Of a stretch of DNA of 64,000 bases, positions 47,594-58,508 are shown piece by piece; position 1 is the stretch's first letter; every line of letters begins with the position of its first letter. Both the position numbers and the translations under genes were made by a program. This DNA comes from Nelumbo lutea. Taxonomy: Eukaryota; Streptophyta; Magnoliopsida; Proteales; Nelumbonaceae. The DNA lies in assembly GCA_022828595.1 (NCBI GenBank), contig JAKGHH010000005.1, positions 30,082,193 to 30,146,192 of the forward strand, given 5' to 3'. A model generated the notes under the pieces. It ran no database searches. It was not told where the DNA came from and saw only the letters and a list, made by a program, of their open reading frames with translations.

Positions 47594-48574
47594 CTATAGA
47601 CCATGATTCGGTTCTATTGGAGTATCTGCTGGCCTGTACCCCAACATACTTGTCTCTTGTAGAAGGTCAAGGATGTATTTCCGTTGACATATATAGATGC
47701 CCTCTTTGGATCTAGCAACTTCAATCCCTAGGAAGTACCTTAGTTGACCCAGGTCTTTGATTTCAAATTCAGTAGCTAGGACCTCTTTCAGTCTGTTGAT
47801 CTCATCTACATAGACAATAAAGGCAGTAAGTTTCCCATTCCTCTTCTTTATAAATAGAGTATGATCTGCCCCGCTTTGAGTATAACCACCTTTCTTCATG
47901 GCTCCACATAGCTTCTCAAACCTGGCACGAGGGGACTGTTTAAGGCCATATAGTACCTTTCTCAGTCTACACATTTTTCTGCCAAATTCATAACCTAGTG
48001 GAGGATCCATGAATACCTCCTCATGTAGATCACCATTTAAAAAAGCATTCTTCACATCCAGCTGATGAAGCTCCCACGAGAAGTTTGCAGCTAATGAGAG
48101 TAGGACTCTGATAGTGTTGAGTTTTGCTACGGGAGCAAATGTTTCTTTGTAGTCAACTCCTTCCTTTTGAGTAAACCCCTTTGCCACGAGTCTAGCCTTG
48201 TATATTTCAATGGACCCGTCCTCCCTATGCTTCACGGTGAACACCCACTTGCATCCAACAGTACCTTTCCCTTTTGGTAGATCTACTAGTTCCCAAGTCC
48301 CTGCTTTCATCAAGGCCTTCATTTCTTCATTCATAGCCTCTTTCCACCTTGGGTCAAACACAGCCTCAGAGTACCTAGTACGAACATGCACAAAAGAGAG
48401 AGCAGACACACAAGAACAATAACTAGGGGACAAGTGTAAGTAAGACACAAAATCCGCAATAGGGTATCTGATAGTACAAGAACGAGTAGATTTATGAAGT
48501 GCAATTGGAAGATCCAAGTCAGAGGAATTGATAGGATTACCTTGAGTGACTGAGACAGGTTGATCCGAGTCCAA
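47594..48574 (-). pseudogene. pol: linker and RT of copia element 11, active site deleted
   Basis: [60 protein letters not shown] and [15 protein letters not shown] (Trp of P-R-A-W replaced by Arg). At 47803/47804 the sequence reads FIVYVDEINRLKEVLA: about ten codons, including the second catalytic Asp of YVDD, are missing compared with element 8. The frame stays open. Confidence 0.9.
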
Positions 48575-48820
48575 TTGGTTGCTATCATGAGTTGGAGGGC
48601 TCTTCTTCCTTCTATTGTAGGTAACTTTGATATCTTTCTACTGCCTGTTGGAGCCTTTAGTAGCATTTTCCACATCGCTAGTAGTAGTTGGGCCAATGGG
48701 AGCCTCACTAGATTCACCTGGGATACCACAACTAGGAGGATCAAGAGGAAAAAATGGAAGATCCAAGGTAGAAAGGGGCACAAAGAAATGGGGAATAGAA
48801 GAATCAACTGGAGGGTCCTC

Positions 48821-49858
48821 TTACATCCTACTAGTCTCCCCCTGAAGAGGATCCGAGGAAGACTGAAAGTAGGATTGAGACTCAAAGAACACCACATCTT
48901 TTGTGACATATCTTTTCTTGGTCACTGGATCATAACACTTGTATCCCTTCTGAGTAGGAGAATAACCCAAGAAGATTCCCTTTGTAGCTAGAGGATCCAG
49001 TTTTGTCTTCTTTGGATCTTTGACATGTATGAAACATACACACCCAAAGACCCTCGGTGGAAGAGAAAAAATAGGGAGATGAGGGCAAAGAACCAGAAAT
49101 GGAGTCTTCATTCCCAAGACCTTAGATGGCATTCAGTTTATCAGATATGATGCAGTGAGGATTGCCTGAGACCAATAGCCTTTTGGAACAGTGTGCTGAA
49201 ATAATAAAGCTCATGCAATCTCCAATAAGTGTCTATTCTTGCACTCAGCAACCCCATTCTGTTGGGGGGTACTAGCACAAGATGACCGGTGAATCATTCC
49301 CACATCCTCCATAAACAAGTTTAAGGATCTTTCGAAATATTCAGCAGCATTATCTGACCTGAATTGCTTGATTTTCTTACCAAATTGTGTTTCAATCATT
49401 TTGCAAAATGCCATGGTTACCCACGGCACTTCATCTCGTATCTTTAATAAGTAGATCCATGTGCATCGAGAATAGTGGTCAATAAAATTGATATAGTATC
49501 GATAGCCATCCACAGAAACAATGGGAGAAGGACCCCAAACATCAGAATGCACTAAGTCAAAAGGTGCTTGAATTTCATTACTAGAAGTTGAGTACACAGT
49601 TCTACATTGTTTTGATAATTGACAGACTTCATAGACTAACTTTTGACTTGACACACCTTGAAACAATTCCAGAAACAACATTTCCAATGGCGAGAACTGT
49701 AAATGACCTAGTCTAGCATGCCACAGGTGCAGCTTAGATAATGACTCCACATTAGATTGACCACTAGTAGTAGATGTTTGAAGGGCTGAACTGATGTCTG
49801 CATCTAGGTAGTAGAGGCCGCCTCGCTCATGACCGCTCCCAATCGTTCTCTTCGTCAA
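48821..49858 (-). pseudogene. pol: integrase of copia element 11
   Basis: 49858-49211: LWHARLGHLQFSPLEMLF, CQLSKQCRTVYSTSSNE, VHSDVWGPSPIVSVDGYRYY, FRSDNAAEYFERSLNLFM and [19 protein letters not shown]. 49132-48821: [37 protein letters not shown] and [16 protein letters not shown]. Confidence 0.9.
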
Positions 49859-49864
49859 ACTGCC

Positions 49865-50500
49865 CTAAAAAACACAATGGGTAGGAAAAAAGGTTATGCT
49901 ACAATTCAAGTTCTTGGTAAGTTTTGAAACAGATAAAAGATTTGAAGAGAGATTGGGAACGTGTAAGACAGATTTGAGGGAGATGTCATTGCTTAGGTCA
50001 ACCACTCCTTTCCCAGATATGGTAGAGAGGGAACCATTAGCAACCGCCATCTTGTCTTGACCAGACAATAAATGATAGGAAGAGAATAAAGAAGACAAGT
50101 GAGTCATGTGGTCAATTGGAATCAATAATCCAGGAGGTTGGATCAATGGAACTAGTTGCACTAAAGGCTGAAACAATACCTGATCTGGCAAGGGAGGTGG
50201 AAGCAAGAGAATTTGTCCTTAGGCGGGCCAGTGCCCGGCTAAGTACCTCTACCTCATCAGTTGTGAAATCCATAGGCCCATGTCCTTGGGAACTAGTAGT
50301 CTGTCCCGAAGAAAAGGAAGCAACTGGGGATGAGTGTTTGGAACCTCCATCACTGTGACTTGCTGCTAGGTTCCCACTTGCCGAATGGCCCTTCTGGTGC
50401 TTCTTCTCTTTCCTCAATGCTGCTGATTTCAAATGAGGGTAGAGAACCCAATAGTTCTCTTTCACATGTTTTTCTCCCCCACAGTGAGTACACCTCATGG
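49865..50500 (-). pseudogene. gag-pol: gag C-terminus and protease of copia element 11
   Basis: Knuckle MRCTHCGGEKHVKENYW (final Cys replaced by Tyr), TTDEVEVLSRALARLRTNS and TSWIIDS, then a frameshift inside the D-S-G motif near 50115, DHMTHLSSLFSSYHLLSGQ and KNLNCSITFFPTHCVF. The aspartic protease is broken at its catalytic site. Confidence 0.88.
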
Positions 50501-51274
50501 TCAGAGAATTTGTTCCCCCTTTGGCTTGTCGAAATGAGAGCTAAATGTTCTATAGACTGCTCTACTGGTTTAGTCTGGGCATCAACTTGCATCTCCTTTC
50601 TTCTCACCTCTTCATTTCTCACAAGATAGTAGACATGATGTAGATCAGGCATCTCATCTCTTCCCAGAATTTGGGACCTTATGTTCTCATATACCGGATC
50701 TAGGCCTGCCAAAAATTTGAATGCTCTACCCTCTTCAACTTTTTTGTCGTGTTTCTCCTTATCTCTAGCATTCTCCCAGTCTATGATGAGGTGGTGATCC
50801 AGCTCTTCCCACAATCCTTCTAATGTAGCAAAGTATGTAGCAACACTCATGTCTCCCTGCTTCATGGCAGCAATATCTTGATTCAGTCTATAGATTTGGG
50901 CATTATTCTTTTTCTGCCCATAGGTCTTAGACACCTTCTCCCATATCTTGGCAGCTGTGGAGAAGTGTTAAACCGTCCTAGCTACCCTGGGAGTCATTGA
51001 AGCAAGCAGCCAAGACATGACTGTAGCATTCTCTCTTCTCTATACAGCATATTCAACACTCTATTTCGGGTTCTTTCTTCTGCCCGTCCAAATAGCCTAT
51101 AAGATCCCGGGATGTGATAAAGAGCATGGCCAAAACAGACCATTCCCTAAAGTTGTATTCATCAAGTAGCACACTTGTTATCTGTAGGCTGTGCAAATTA
51201 GGCTTCTCCAGATTAGGAGACCTCCCACTAGTCCTAATATCTCTAGAAGAAACTTCCCCAGATATGGAAGACAT
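50350..51274 (-). pseudogene. gag: gag of copia element 11
   Basis: ATG 51274: MSSISGEVSSRDIRTSGRSP, LQITSVLLDEYNFREWSVLA, a stop near 51055, then 50934 onward YGQKKNNAQIYRLNQDIAAM, MSVATYFATLEGLWEELDH and FLAGLDPVYENIRSQILGRD. It shows what element 8 has lost. Confidence 0.88.
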
Positions 51275-51851
51275 CTTCTCCGACTTGCAAGAGTACCAAA
51301 ACTGTCACACAGGTTATGTGAAACCTCTTCAGACTTCCGGACCTTGCAGCACTCTAATCTCAGACCTGAGGGTCTGTTTTAGGGCTGTAATACCCTTCCC
51401 ACTCTGCAGTCTGTCGCAAGCTGCCACTTACAGTTGAAGTGCCGAGCCAAAAAAAAAAAAAACTCTGCTGTGTTTGGCCACTGTTGCCGCAACCCTGACC
51501 TAGCTGTTGTGGCTTCTACCACACACCAATCACTGCTATCGCAGGTTAACCTTCACCCACGAACTGCTCTAGGACTGCTGGAATCAGTCCTCTCTTCTAG
51601 ATCTGTTTTACACAGATCTCACTTAGCCGAATGGCTACACCTTGCTCTATGTATCTCTTAGGGCATCAGCTACTGGGACTAACTCCCCTTGGGCCCTACA
51701 ACCAAGGGAAACCCTAGGTATAGGTTCTGCTGTGCTCTATGACCAGACCTAGGGTTTCTTTGCAGTACCAAGATAGAGAGAGAAGTGCGAGACATCTGCT
51801 GTAACCAGTCGAGAGAGGTGTTCTACGACCAGACCTAGAGCTCTGATACCA

Positions 51852-52136
51852 TGTTTGCCGAACTGAACCTGTTTAGAGAGCTGAGATGAAGAAGAAGAGG
51901 ATGAAGAAGAGAGGAGAGTCTGATGTGTTCAAATGGGCACTGTTCATCAGCCGACCCTGTTCACTAATATAAGAACATAATTTACATGAAAGGACCAGGA
52001 TGCCCCTGATTACTGATGAGACACCCAGTCTAATAAAACACAAGATACAATTAGGCCCAGTTACTAAGGCCCATTAACTAGAGACTCTAATACCCAGCCC
52101 AGACAAGAGAATAACAACATATCAGCCGAACCAACA
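51852..52136 (-). repeat. 5' LTR of copia element 11
   Basis: 285 bp, primer site directly adjacent. About 4 percent different from 46610-46879. Confidence 0.92.
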
Positions 52137-52141
52137 AATGC

Positions 52142-53120
52142 TACAATCCTATTACCTGAAATCCTTTGTTTGTCCTGATGTTACATTTTTTGAATTTGTG
52201 CCTTACTTCTCTGGTACTGGTACATATCCTTTGCCTACGGAGGTTCCTCTTCCTCTTCTAGTTGACGATTCCATTCTGACGGTTCCTCTTGTGCCTGAGT
52301 CTCCCCCAATCCCGGTACAGGAGCATCCTAAATGACCACCAATTCGTCAAGTGTATACTCATCGACAGAGACCAGCACCTCCACCACCTTCTACTCCAGC
52401 GGCAGATCCAGCCTCTTCCACATTTGACTTGGCTTCTGATCTTGACCTTCCTATTGCATTGCGGAAAGGTAAACGTAGTTGCACACTTCACCCCATATCC
52501 AATTATGTTTCTGTATCTCACCTTTCTGCTTCCCATTGCCAGTTTATTACTTTGTTGTCCTCTGTATCCATATTCCTGAGGATGTTCAGGAGCCTCTTAT
52601 ATCGCCAGAGAGTGCTGGAATGCCATGGAAGAAGAACTCTCTGCTCTTCATCACAATCAAACATGGGAACTCACCACTCTCCCTCCAGGTAAGCATGTTG
52701 TTGGTTGTAAATGGGTGTATGTTGTTAAGTATGTACCGGATGGAAGAGTGGAACGCTTGAAAGCCCGCTTAGTTACAAAAGGGTATTCTCAACTTTATGG
52801 AGTAGAATATGTTGAAACCTTCTCTCCAATTGCAAAGATTAGCTCTGTCCGTGTGTTAATTTCCTTAGCTGTCATGCATGATTGGCCTCTATTTTAGCTT
52901 GATATTAGAAATGCCTTTCTTCATGGTGATCTTCTAGAGGAGGTGTACATGGAGCAAGCATTGGGGTTTGTTGCTCAGGGAGAGGATGGTAAGGTGTGTA
53001 AGCTCAAGAAAGCAATTTATGGGTTTAAATAGTCTCCCTGTGCTTGGTTTGGAAAATTTAGTGAGGTGGTGAAGGAGTTTGGAATAAGACAATGTCAAGT
53101 TGATCATTCAGTATTTAGCT
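52142..53120 (+). pseudogene. pol: linker and RT of copia element 7
   Basis: [58 protein letters not shown], a TAG at 52895 (Gln in relatives), [28 protein letters not shown] then TAG near 53029, SPCAWFGKFSEVVKEFG and VDHSVFSYDS. The catalytic YVDD half is missing because the sequence jumps to RNase H near 53122. Confidence 0.87.
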
Positions 53121-53520
53121 ATGACTCTTGTGACTAGGAAGAGCAAGAAGCAGACGGTGGTAGCAAGAAGCAGTGTAGTAGCAGAATATAGGGCCATGGC
53201 ACACACTGCATGTGAACTAGTGTGGTTGAAGAATCTATTGCAGGAAATCGGGTTCTCAGTAAGCAAACCCATGAAGCTATATTGTGACAATTAGGCTGCA
53301 ATTCACATCTCATCCAACCCAGTTTTCTATGAGAGAACTAAACACATAGAGGTAGATTGTCACTTTGTAAGGGAAAATGACATCAATGGTGTGATCAAGA
53401 CAGAGCATGTGAGAACAGGTGTCAATGGGTAGACCTGTTCACAAAAGGGTTGAGTTCAGGGAGAGAGCTACATATGTAATAAGCTGGGATTATATGATAT
53501 ATATTCTCTAGCTTCAGGGA
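53121..53520 (+). pseudogene. pol: RNase H remnant of copia element 7
   Basis: [42 protein letters not shown] followed by TAG at 53291-53293 (Q in relatives), [20 protein letters not shown], and an end resembling [10 protein letters not shown] before the 3' LTR. Confidence 0.85.
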
Positions 53521-53523
53521 GAG

Positions 53524-53696
53524 TGTTAGAGTCAGTTAGAAAAGGGTATTTTCGTCTGTTCACTTTATGTATTATGTTGGCTGTATGTCTCCTCACATGT
53601 AGGGGCATTCTAGTCTTTTGTATCTTATAATTTCAAATGCAAGTATATGGTCGACTAGATTAGATGAAGAGTCTAACTAGTTCAACACTTTCTCTC

Positions 53697-53730
<34 letters not shown>

Positions 53731-53781
53731 TTCTTCTTCTTTCTTCTTTCTCTCTCTTCTCTGTTCGGCTGAACACTTTCA
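53524..53781 (+). repeat. 3' LTR of copia element 7
   Basis: 258 bp, TGTTAGAGTC...ACACTTTCA followed by AGGAT. CTT microsatellite at about 53698-53741. About ten differences from the reconstructed positions of the split 5' LTR. Confidence 0.93.
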
Positions 53782-53786
53782 AGGAT

Positions 53787-54287
53787 CATTAAAAATATTA
53801 GGAATTTTAAGCAGAATTGGAAAACTGTTGGACATTGATTAGCTCAATCTAACTATGAACAACCAAACTGGCTGGGCCATAGAAGACGTTAACCTAGAAG
53901 AGTGAAATCTAATAATCAAATATAGAAACTTTTACTATTTTATTCATGGAAAATCTGAGAAGTTCTAGTTGACCTACCTCACCTTGCCACCTAAAACCCA
54001 GACTTGCTGATTTGTTTTCCAAAACACTAAAAATAATAGTATAACCACATGATAAAAGATTTCTTTTCTAGCATTTTTTATTAGTAATCATAAAATATAT
54101 AAGCACATAAATAAAACTTTCAACTATATATAACATATATTCTATATCATTTATCATTTCATGCCATTATGTTTCTACATCCATATCTCTAATGCCTTAC
54201 TGCTTTAGCATCAATGCCCAACCCATGGTTCAATACTGCATTAACCGATGCCCATGCCCCTACATATTTTGTGTCGTGATCTACTAA
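53787..54287. other. upstream arabinokinase intron, no gene seen
   Basis: AT-rich, no exon-like stretch on the minus strand. It resumes the intron interrupted at 32596. Confidence 0.5.
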
Positions 54288-54752
54288 TGCAGGGGCTGAA
54301 GAGTCAAATTTGGAAAATTTTGAAATTTTCTGTATTTTTGTATATTTGGACACTATGGGTATTTTCGTCAATTTAACTAGTCCTATGGGGGGCTGGGCTA
54401 TAACATCTTGTTCCTTTAGCTTAGTAGTGCTTGTCTTTCAATTTTCAGTTTATTTGCATTATTAGATAGAAATTGTGTTTCTTGATGCACAAAACATGGA
54501 GTGGCATTTTTGTAATTATGGTGAACAGTATTCCGGGCCATGCAAATCACTCTATAAATAGATGTATTCTCTTCCTTTTGAAGCTAATGAATGAATGAAG
54601 ATTTCTTTTGAGCAAGTTTTCTATATGGAGTGATTCCTACAAACCCTAGAGTGATTCCTTGGGATTTCTCTCTCTACCTTTCTACTCTCTCTCTCTCTCT
54701 CTTCCTCTCTCATTTCTGTCTCTTGATAGTTTGTTCCCGCCCTACTGCATCA
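54288..54752 (+). repeat. 5' LTR of gag-only element
   Basis: Contains TATAAATAGATG near 54553 (candidate TATA box) and a CT microsatellite near 54685-54705. Confidence 0.85.
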
Positions 54753-54783
54753 GTTTTGGTATCAGAGCTAATGGTTATTCACC

Positions 54784-55555
54784 ATGTTCTCACAAAGTGA
54801 CCGATTCTATAGGCCTAGTGTATCATTTAAACAATCTCATGGGTCTAGAGTCAATGATGATAGGGTTTTTGAACCATATGAAGGGTCTATGGTTGATTTA
54901 CTTGAGAAGTTGGTGGAAGAAAGTAGATCCAATAATGTCGGTTGTAGGAGTAAGGTTTTCAAGAATGTCAGAAGAGAAAGGGAAGTGCCCAATTTCAAGG
55001 GATATGAAGCCTGACAATATAGTGATATGTTTGAAAAACATATAGTCATTCTTTCATTGGATTGCTAAGCTAGAAGAATATTTCAATTGGCATGATATGT
55101 TTGAAAAACAAAGGTTTACATTTGCATACATGAAGCTTGTGGGTCATGCTACAATATAGTGAATTCTTGAGCAGCAACTAGAAAATAGAGGTGAATATCC
55201 TATTACCACATGGGAAGAGATGAAGTATTTGCAAGAAAAGTTCATTCCACAATACTTCCATGATGATCTTCTATATGTGGAGTTGACTAATCTCAAGCAA
55301 GGTATGCTATCTGTAGTTCATTATATGCATAAGTTTAAGTTTGATGAATTATATATTGGATGTGACATTACAGAAAGTGAAAGGCACAAATTAGTTTGTT
55401 TCATGAATGAACCAAGGGTTGCTATCAAGAATGAATTGTCTACAATTCGGATTTATGACTTAGATCATACCTTTGAATTGGATCTCAAGATAGAGAAAAA
55501 GCAACTGCTTACAACAAAGAAGTTGAAACCAATGAGAAGAAAGTACAAAGTTTAA
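54784..55555 (+). pseudogene. gag: Ty3/gypsy-type gag, degraded
   Basis: ATG 54784: MFSQSDRFYRPSVSF, DDRVFEPYEGSMVDLLEKLV and REREVPNFKGYEA, then stop and frameshift. It continues with LEEYFNWHDMFEKQRFTFAY, MKLVGHATI, TTWEEMKYLQEKFIPQYF and LTNLKQGMLSVVHYMHKFKF (open 55220-55555). The E-E-Y-F-x-W, W-E-E-M-K and L-x-x-G-x-x-S-V-x-x-Y spacing is the gypsy Gag pattern, unlike the copia Gags elsewhere here. Confidence 0.82.
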
Positions 55556-55641
55556 GATAAAGAAGATGATTTTTTGCATGTCGATGTCCATCCTAGAGTA
55601 GGTTGTGAAAGAAGAATTTCCACCTATAGAAGTTGTGAACA

Positions 55642-56305
55642 TTGAAGATCAAAAAGGTGCAGGCCAAGAAAAGATTAGAAGAAGGAATTTCCAACAACCA
55701 TGGTCAACTTGAGGCTAATGATCGAGAAGAGATAGAAGAGAAGCAAGTTGAAGAAATTTGGGTGCAAGATGTAAATGTGTTGGTTGTAGTAGATGATAGT
55801 AAGGAAGTAAGTCATGACTTTACCTTACAAGTTCAATGGGAACTAATTCAAGAATTACAAGTTCACATAGTACAAGTTCCACCAACATAAATAGTGGAAG
55901 AAGTTCAAGAGTTTGCCGAAGAGCCAAGGGTAGCTGAACTCATAGAGATGGAGATTTCTCAACTACAGGTTGAAGGAAAAGTTCCAAATGCTGCAGTTGA
56001 TATTTTGGATATGAAATTTAATGGTGATAAGCAAGAGGAAGATTCAACACAAGATAGGCTGATTGATGATGTATGTATTCAAGAAGGTAACATTACTGAT
56101 GATTCGACAATGAAGGCTATGGAAGGCAGTATTTCAGATATACATTTCTTTCAAGATCCATTTATAGCTATGTGTTTGACATCTACTATACAGTTCAAGT
56201 GTGTTGAAGTAGCTATGGGAATTACTACTTTTGTCATTGAGGTACATCAACTTTTCATCCTCAAGTTCTTCAAAACTCGAGGACGGATTTTTTTGAACCA
56301 GGGGA
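55642..56305 (+). other. acidic, Val/Glu-rich coding remnant of gag-only element
   Basis: Open stretches 55642-55890 and 55894-56394 encode acidic sequence (EEIEEKQVEEIWVQDVNVLV; VQEFAEEPRVAELIEMEISQ) without a recognised domain. A frame near 56240-56310 reads toward F-F-x-P-G-E-N, a sequence often seen just before the 3' LTR of gypsy elements. Function unknown. Confidence 0.5.
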
Positions 56306-56311
56306 GAATAA

Positions 56312-56833
56312 TGCAGGGGCGGAAGAGTCAAATTTGGAAATTTCTGTATTTTTGTATATTTGGATACTATGGGTATTTTCGTCATTTCAACTAGTCCTGT
56401 GGGGGCTTGGGTTATAACATCTTGTTCCTCTAGCTTAGTAGTTCTTGTCTTTCAATTTTCAGTTCATTTGCATTATTAAATAAAAAGTTAGTGTTTCTTG
56501 ATGCACAAGAGAAGAAGTGGCATTTTTGTAATTATGGTGAACAGCATCCGGACCACATGAGTCACTCTATAAATAGATGTACTCTCTTCTTTTTGAAGCT
56601 AATGAATGAATGAAGATTTCTTTCGAGCACGTTTGCTGTATGGAGTGATTCCTACAAATCTTAGAGTGATTTTAGGACCCTTTGGAGTGATTCCTTGGGA
56701 TTTCTCTCTCTTCTCTCTTTCTCTACCCTTTCTACTATTTCTCTCTCTTCTCTCTTTCTCTACCCTTTCTACTATTTCTCTCTCTTCCTCTCATTTCTGT
56801 ATTCTGATAGTTTGATCCTGCCTTACTGCATCA
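56312..56833 (+). repeat. 3' LTR of gag-only element
   Basis: 522 bp. It is longer than the 5' copy mainly because of a tandem duplication of about 38 bp of CT-rich sequence at about 56703-56780. Confidence 0.85.
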
Positions 56834-56835
56834 TC

Positions 56836-56990
56836 TAGTTACCCTTCAAATAATATTCTAGTTCTTTCATTCCACACAGCAAACTGAAAATAGTGTTGTA
56901 CTCCATAAGATCTATGCTTCTGCTTCAACTGAGTTGCCAGCCATCAATCAAGTATCTCAAGAGGCAATCTTGGTCTCCATGAGACATTGA
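56836..56990 (-). mobile_element. possible LINE remnant
   Basis: The minus strand reads WLATQLKQKHRSYGVQHYF, then FAVWNERTRILFEG, resembling the W-x-E-R-x-x-R-I-F signature of plant LINE C-termini. Short and unsupported by flanking domains. Confidence 0.35.
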
Positions 56991-57144
56991 AGAGAGAAAG
57001 AAGCATTAGATTTCCACAGCCATTACCATCCATAAATAGGCACCTATAATTTTTCCTCCTTTTCTGCACAGAACGATGCCTTTTCGCTGAGTTCAATTGA
57101 CACCTAGCTTATTCGGCATTAGGCTACACTATCCTACTACCCCA
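56991..57144. other. unassigned intronic sequence
   Basis: No coding or repeat identity recognised. Confidence 0.4.
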
Positions 57145-58430
57145 TGAGATAAATAAAGAAGGGGGAGCAGACAAAGGTGTTGTAAATCAGTCTTATATAT
57201 CCCTTAGGAAAGCAGGGGGCCTAACTGAACAACTCCAATGTTTTAAAATGTGGAGGTGTGACACAAGGTGTTCCACTAACTACAGGTATGGGGTTTAGTT
57301 CAGGATGTAAGAAGCATGCCTCCTTAAGAGGAGGGGGATGGGAATGATGTAATAGCACCCTAGAACTAACAGCAGGAATAACTCCCAAACTACTCTAACA
57401 ACACTCTCCCTCAAGTTGGGCTGAACATATCTATCATGCCCAACTTTTCACATAGCTCATTGTGCCACAAGTATAGAAGTCCTTTTATGAGAACATCAAC
57501 CAGCTGCTCCTTGGAGTTGACATATGGAGTGCAGATTTCACCCTTTTCCAATTTCTCTCTCATGAAGTGCTTGTCCATTTCAATGTGTTTTGTCCTGTCA
57601 TGTAGGACAGGGTTAGAAGCAATGTTTATGGCTGCGTTATTATCAAAATAGAGAGACATAGGGCTGTTAACAGGGAACCCAAGCTCCCCTAGTAAATTCT
57701 TCAACCAAAGTGCTTCAGCCTGCCCACGTGCCATAGCCCTATACCTAGCTTTAGCACTAGATCGTGCAACTACATTTTGTGTTTTGTTCCTCCATGTCAC
57801 TAGATTTCCTCCCACAAATGTGTAGTACCAACTTGTAGATTTGCAGTCATCCACAACACCTGCCAAATTGGCATATGTATTAGACTTCCACTTTCAGATG
57901 GTTGAGCTTAAAGAATAGCAAGCCAGTTCTTAGATACTTCTTTAAGTACCCAAGAATTCTTTCTGGAGCCTTTATATGTGGTGTCTTAGGGGAATGCATA
58001 AACTGACTTAGAACTCCAATTAGATACGCTATGTCTGGACATGTCATAGACAAGTAAAGCAATCTTCTCACTTGTCTTTGAAACGGTTGGGATCTTTTAG
58101 AGGTTCACCATCACAATCACCCAATTTATGATCAACATCCATAGGGGTGTCTGTTGGCTTTACACCCAACTTGCCTATGTCTTGTAACAGATCTAGGATG
58201 TACTTCCTTTGATAGATAAAAGTACCCCTTTTTGAGTGGGCAACCTTAATCCCAAGGAAGTACTTTAGAGGACCAGATCCTTAACCTCAAATTGTGAAGC
58301 CCAGAACTCCTTTAACTTTTGTATTTTTAGAGCTCTAGTTCCCTGTAATGATGAGATCGTCCACATACACTATCAAAACTGAACCTATTCTTGACACCTC
58401 TTAACAAAGAGAGTGTGATCAGAATGACAT
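57145..58430 (-). mobile_element. Ty1/copia element 13, 3' fragment
   Basis: Minus strand RT C-terminal part and RNase H, purine tract (plus-strand CTCTCCCTCAAG at 57404-57415) and a probable 3' LTR (about 57145-57403). Everything upstream of the RT active site is missing, and the break at 58430 meets a short inverted RT fragment. It is a different family from the other copia copies (K-F-R-linked RNase H wording GEICTPYVNSKEQL). Confidence 0.75.
57411..58430 (-). pseudogene. pol: RT C-terminal part and RNase H of copia element 13
   Basis: From 58430: [25 protein letters not shown] with stops, LKYFLGIKVAHSKRGTFI, QRKYILDLLQDIGKLG, TCPDIAYLIGVLSQFMHSP (58071-57880), then RNase H 57866-57411: FVGGNLVTWRNKTQNVVA, YFDNNAAINIASNPVLHDR (Cys of the usual Y-C-D-N is Phe) and KLGMIDMFSPT. 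Confidence 0.85.
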
Positions 58431-58431
58431 T

Positions 58432-58508
58432 TTGGTTTTGTTATCATTGGTTGCAAATCTTAATTGGAAATTGCACAAACTTGATGTAAAACAATGCCTT
58501 TTGCTATC
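58432..58508 (+). pseudogene. pol: short inverted copia RT fragment
   Basis: The plus strand reads VLLSLVANLNWKLHKLDVK, the RT block that normally precedes N-A-F-L. It abuts element 13, which has the opposite orientation and lacks this block. Confidence 0.7.

Larger units (their letters stand above)
46610..52136 (-). mobile_element. Ty1/copia LTR retrotransposon 11, nested in element 7
   Basis: 5527 bp with LTRs 46610-46879 and 51852-52136. The target duplication is AATGT (46605-46609) and AATGC (52137-52141), one mismatch. The minus-strand primer site (51840-51851) abuts the 5' LTR. The LTRs differ by about 11 substitutions and by a 15-bp indel. Coding region runs gag to RNase H with several stops and a deletion through the RT active site. 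Confidence 0.94.
32597..53781 (+). mobile_element. Ty1/copia element 7, host of three nested elements
   Basis: Target duplication AGGAT at 32592-32596 and 53782-53786 brackets the whole 21.2 kb. Without the three inserts (32639-37660, 40059-45940, 46610-52136) the element is about 4.7 kb. The 5' LTR is split by element 8; the 3' LTR is 53524-53781; the primer site is at 37879-37890. Coding order is gag, protease, integrase, RT, RNase H with many stops and a deletion near 53122. It is inserted in the upstream arabinokinase intron, opposite to the gene. Confidence 0.95.
54288..56833 (+). mobile_element. small non-autonomous LTR element with gypsy-type gag only
   Basis: 2546 bp with LTRs 54288-54752 (465 bp) and 56312-56833 (522 bp), TGCAGGGGC...CTGCATCA. 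A TTTTGGTATCAGAGC primer site starts within 4 bases of the 5' LTR, and GGGGAGA lies before the 3' LTR. The only recognisable domain inside is a Ty3/gypsy Retrotrans_gag. There is no protease, RT, RNase H or integrase. This matches the published class of terminal-repeat elements with a GAG domain (TR-GAG). Five-base flanks are ACTAA and TCTAG (3 of 5 match), so no firm target duplication. Confidence 0.82.

Noticed and set aside
54659..54740. CT-rich stretch with an open frame ([15 protein letters not shown]) considered as a signal peptide gene
   Set aside because: It lies inside the 5' LTR and is translated microsatellite sequence.
55894..56394. 166-codon frame considered as a captured host gene in the gag-only element
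   Set aside because: It runs into the 3' LTR and shows no recognisable host domain. It is more likely decayed element coding sequence.
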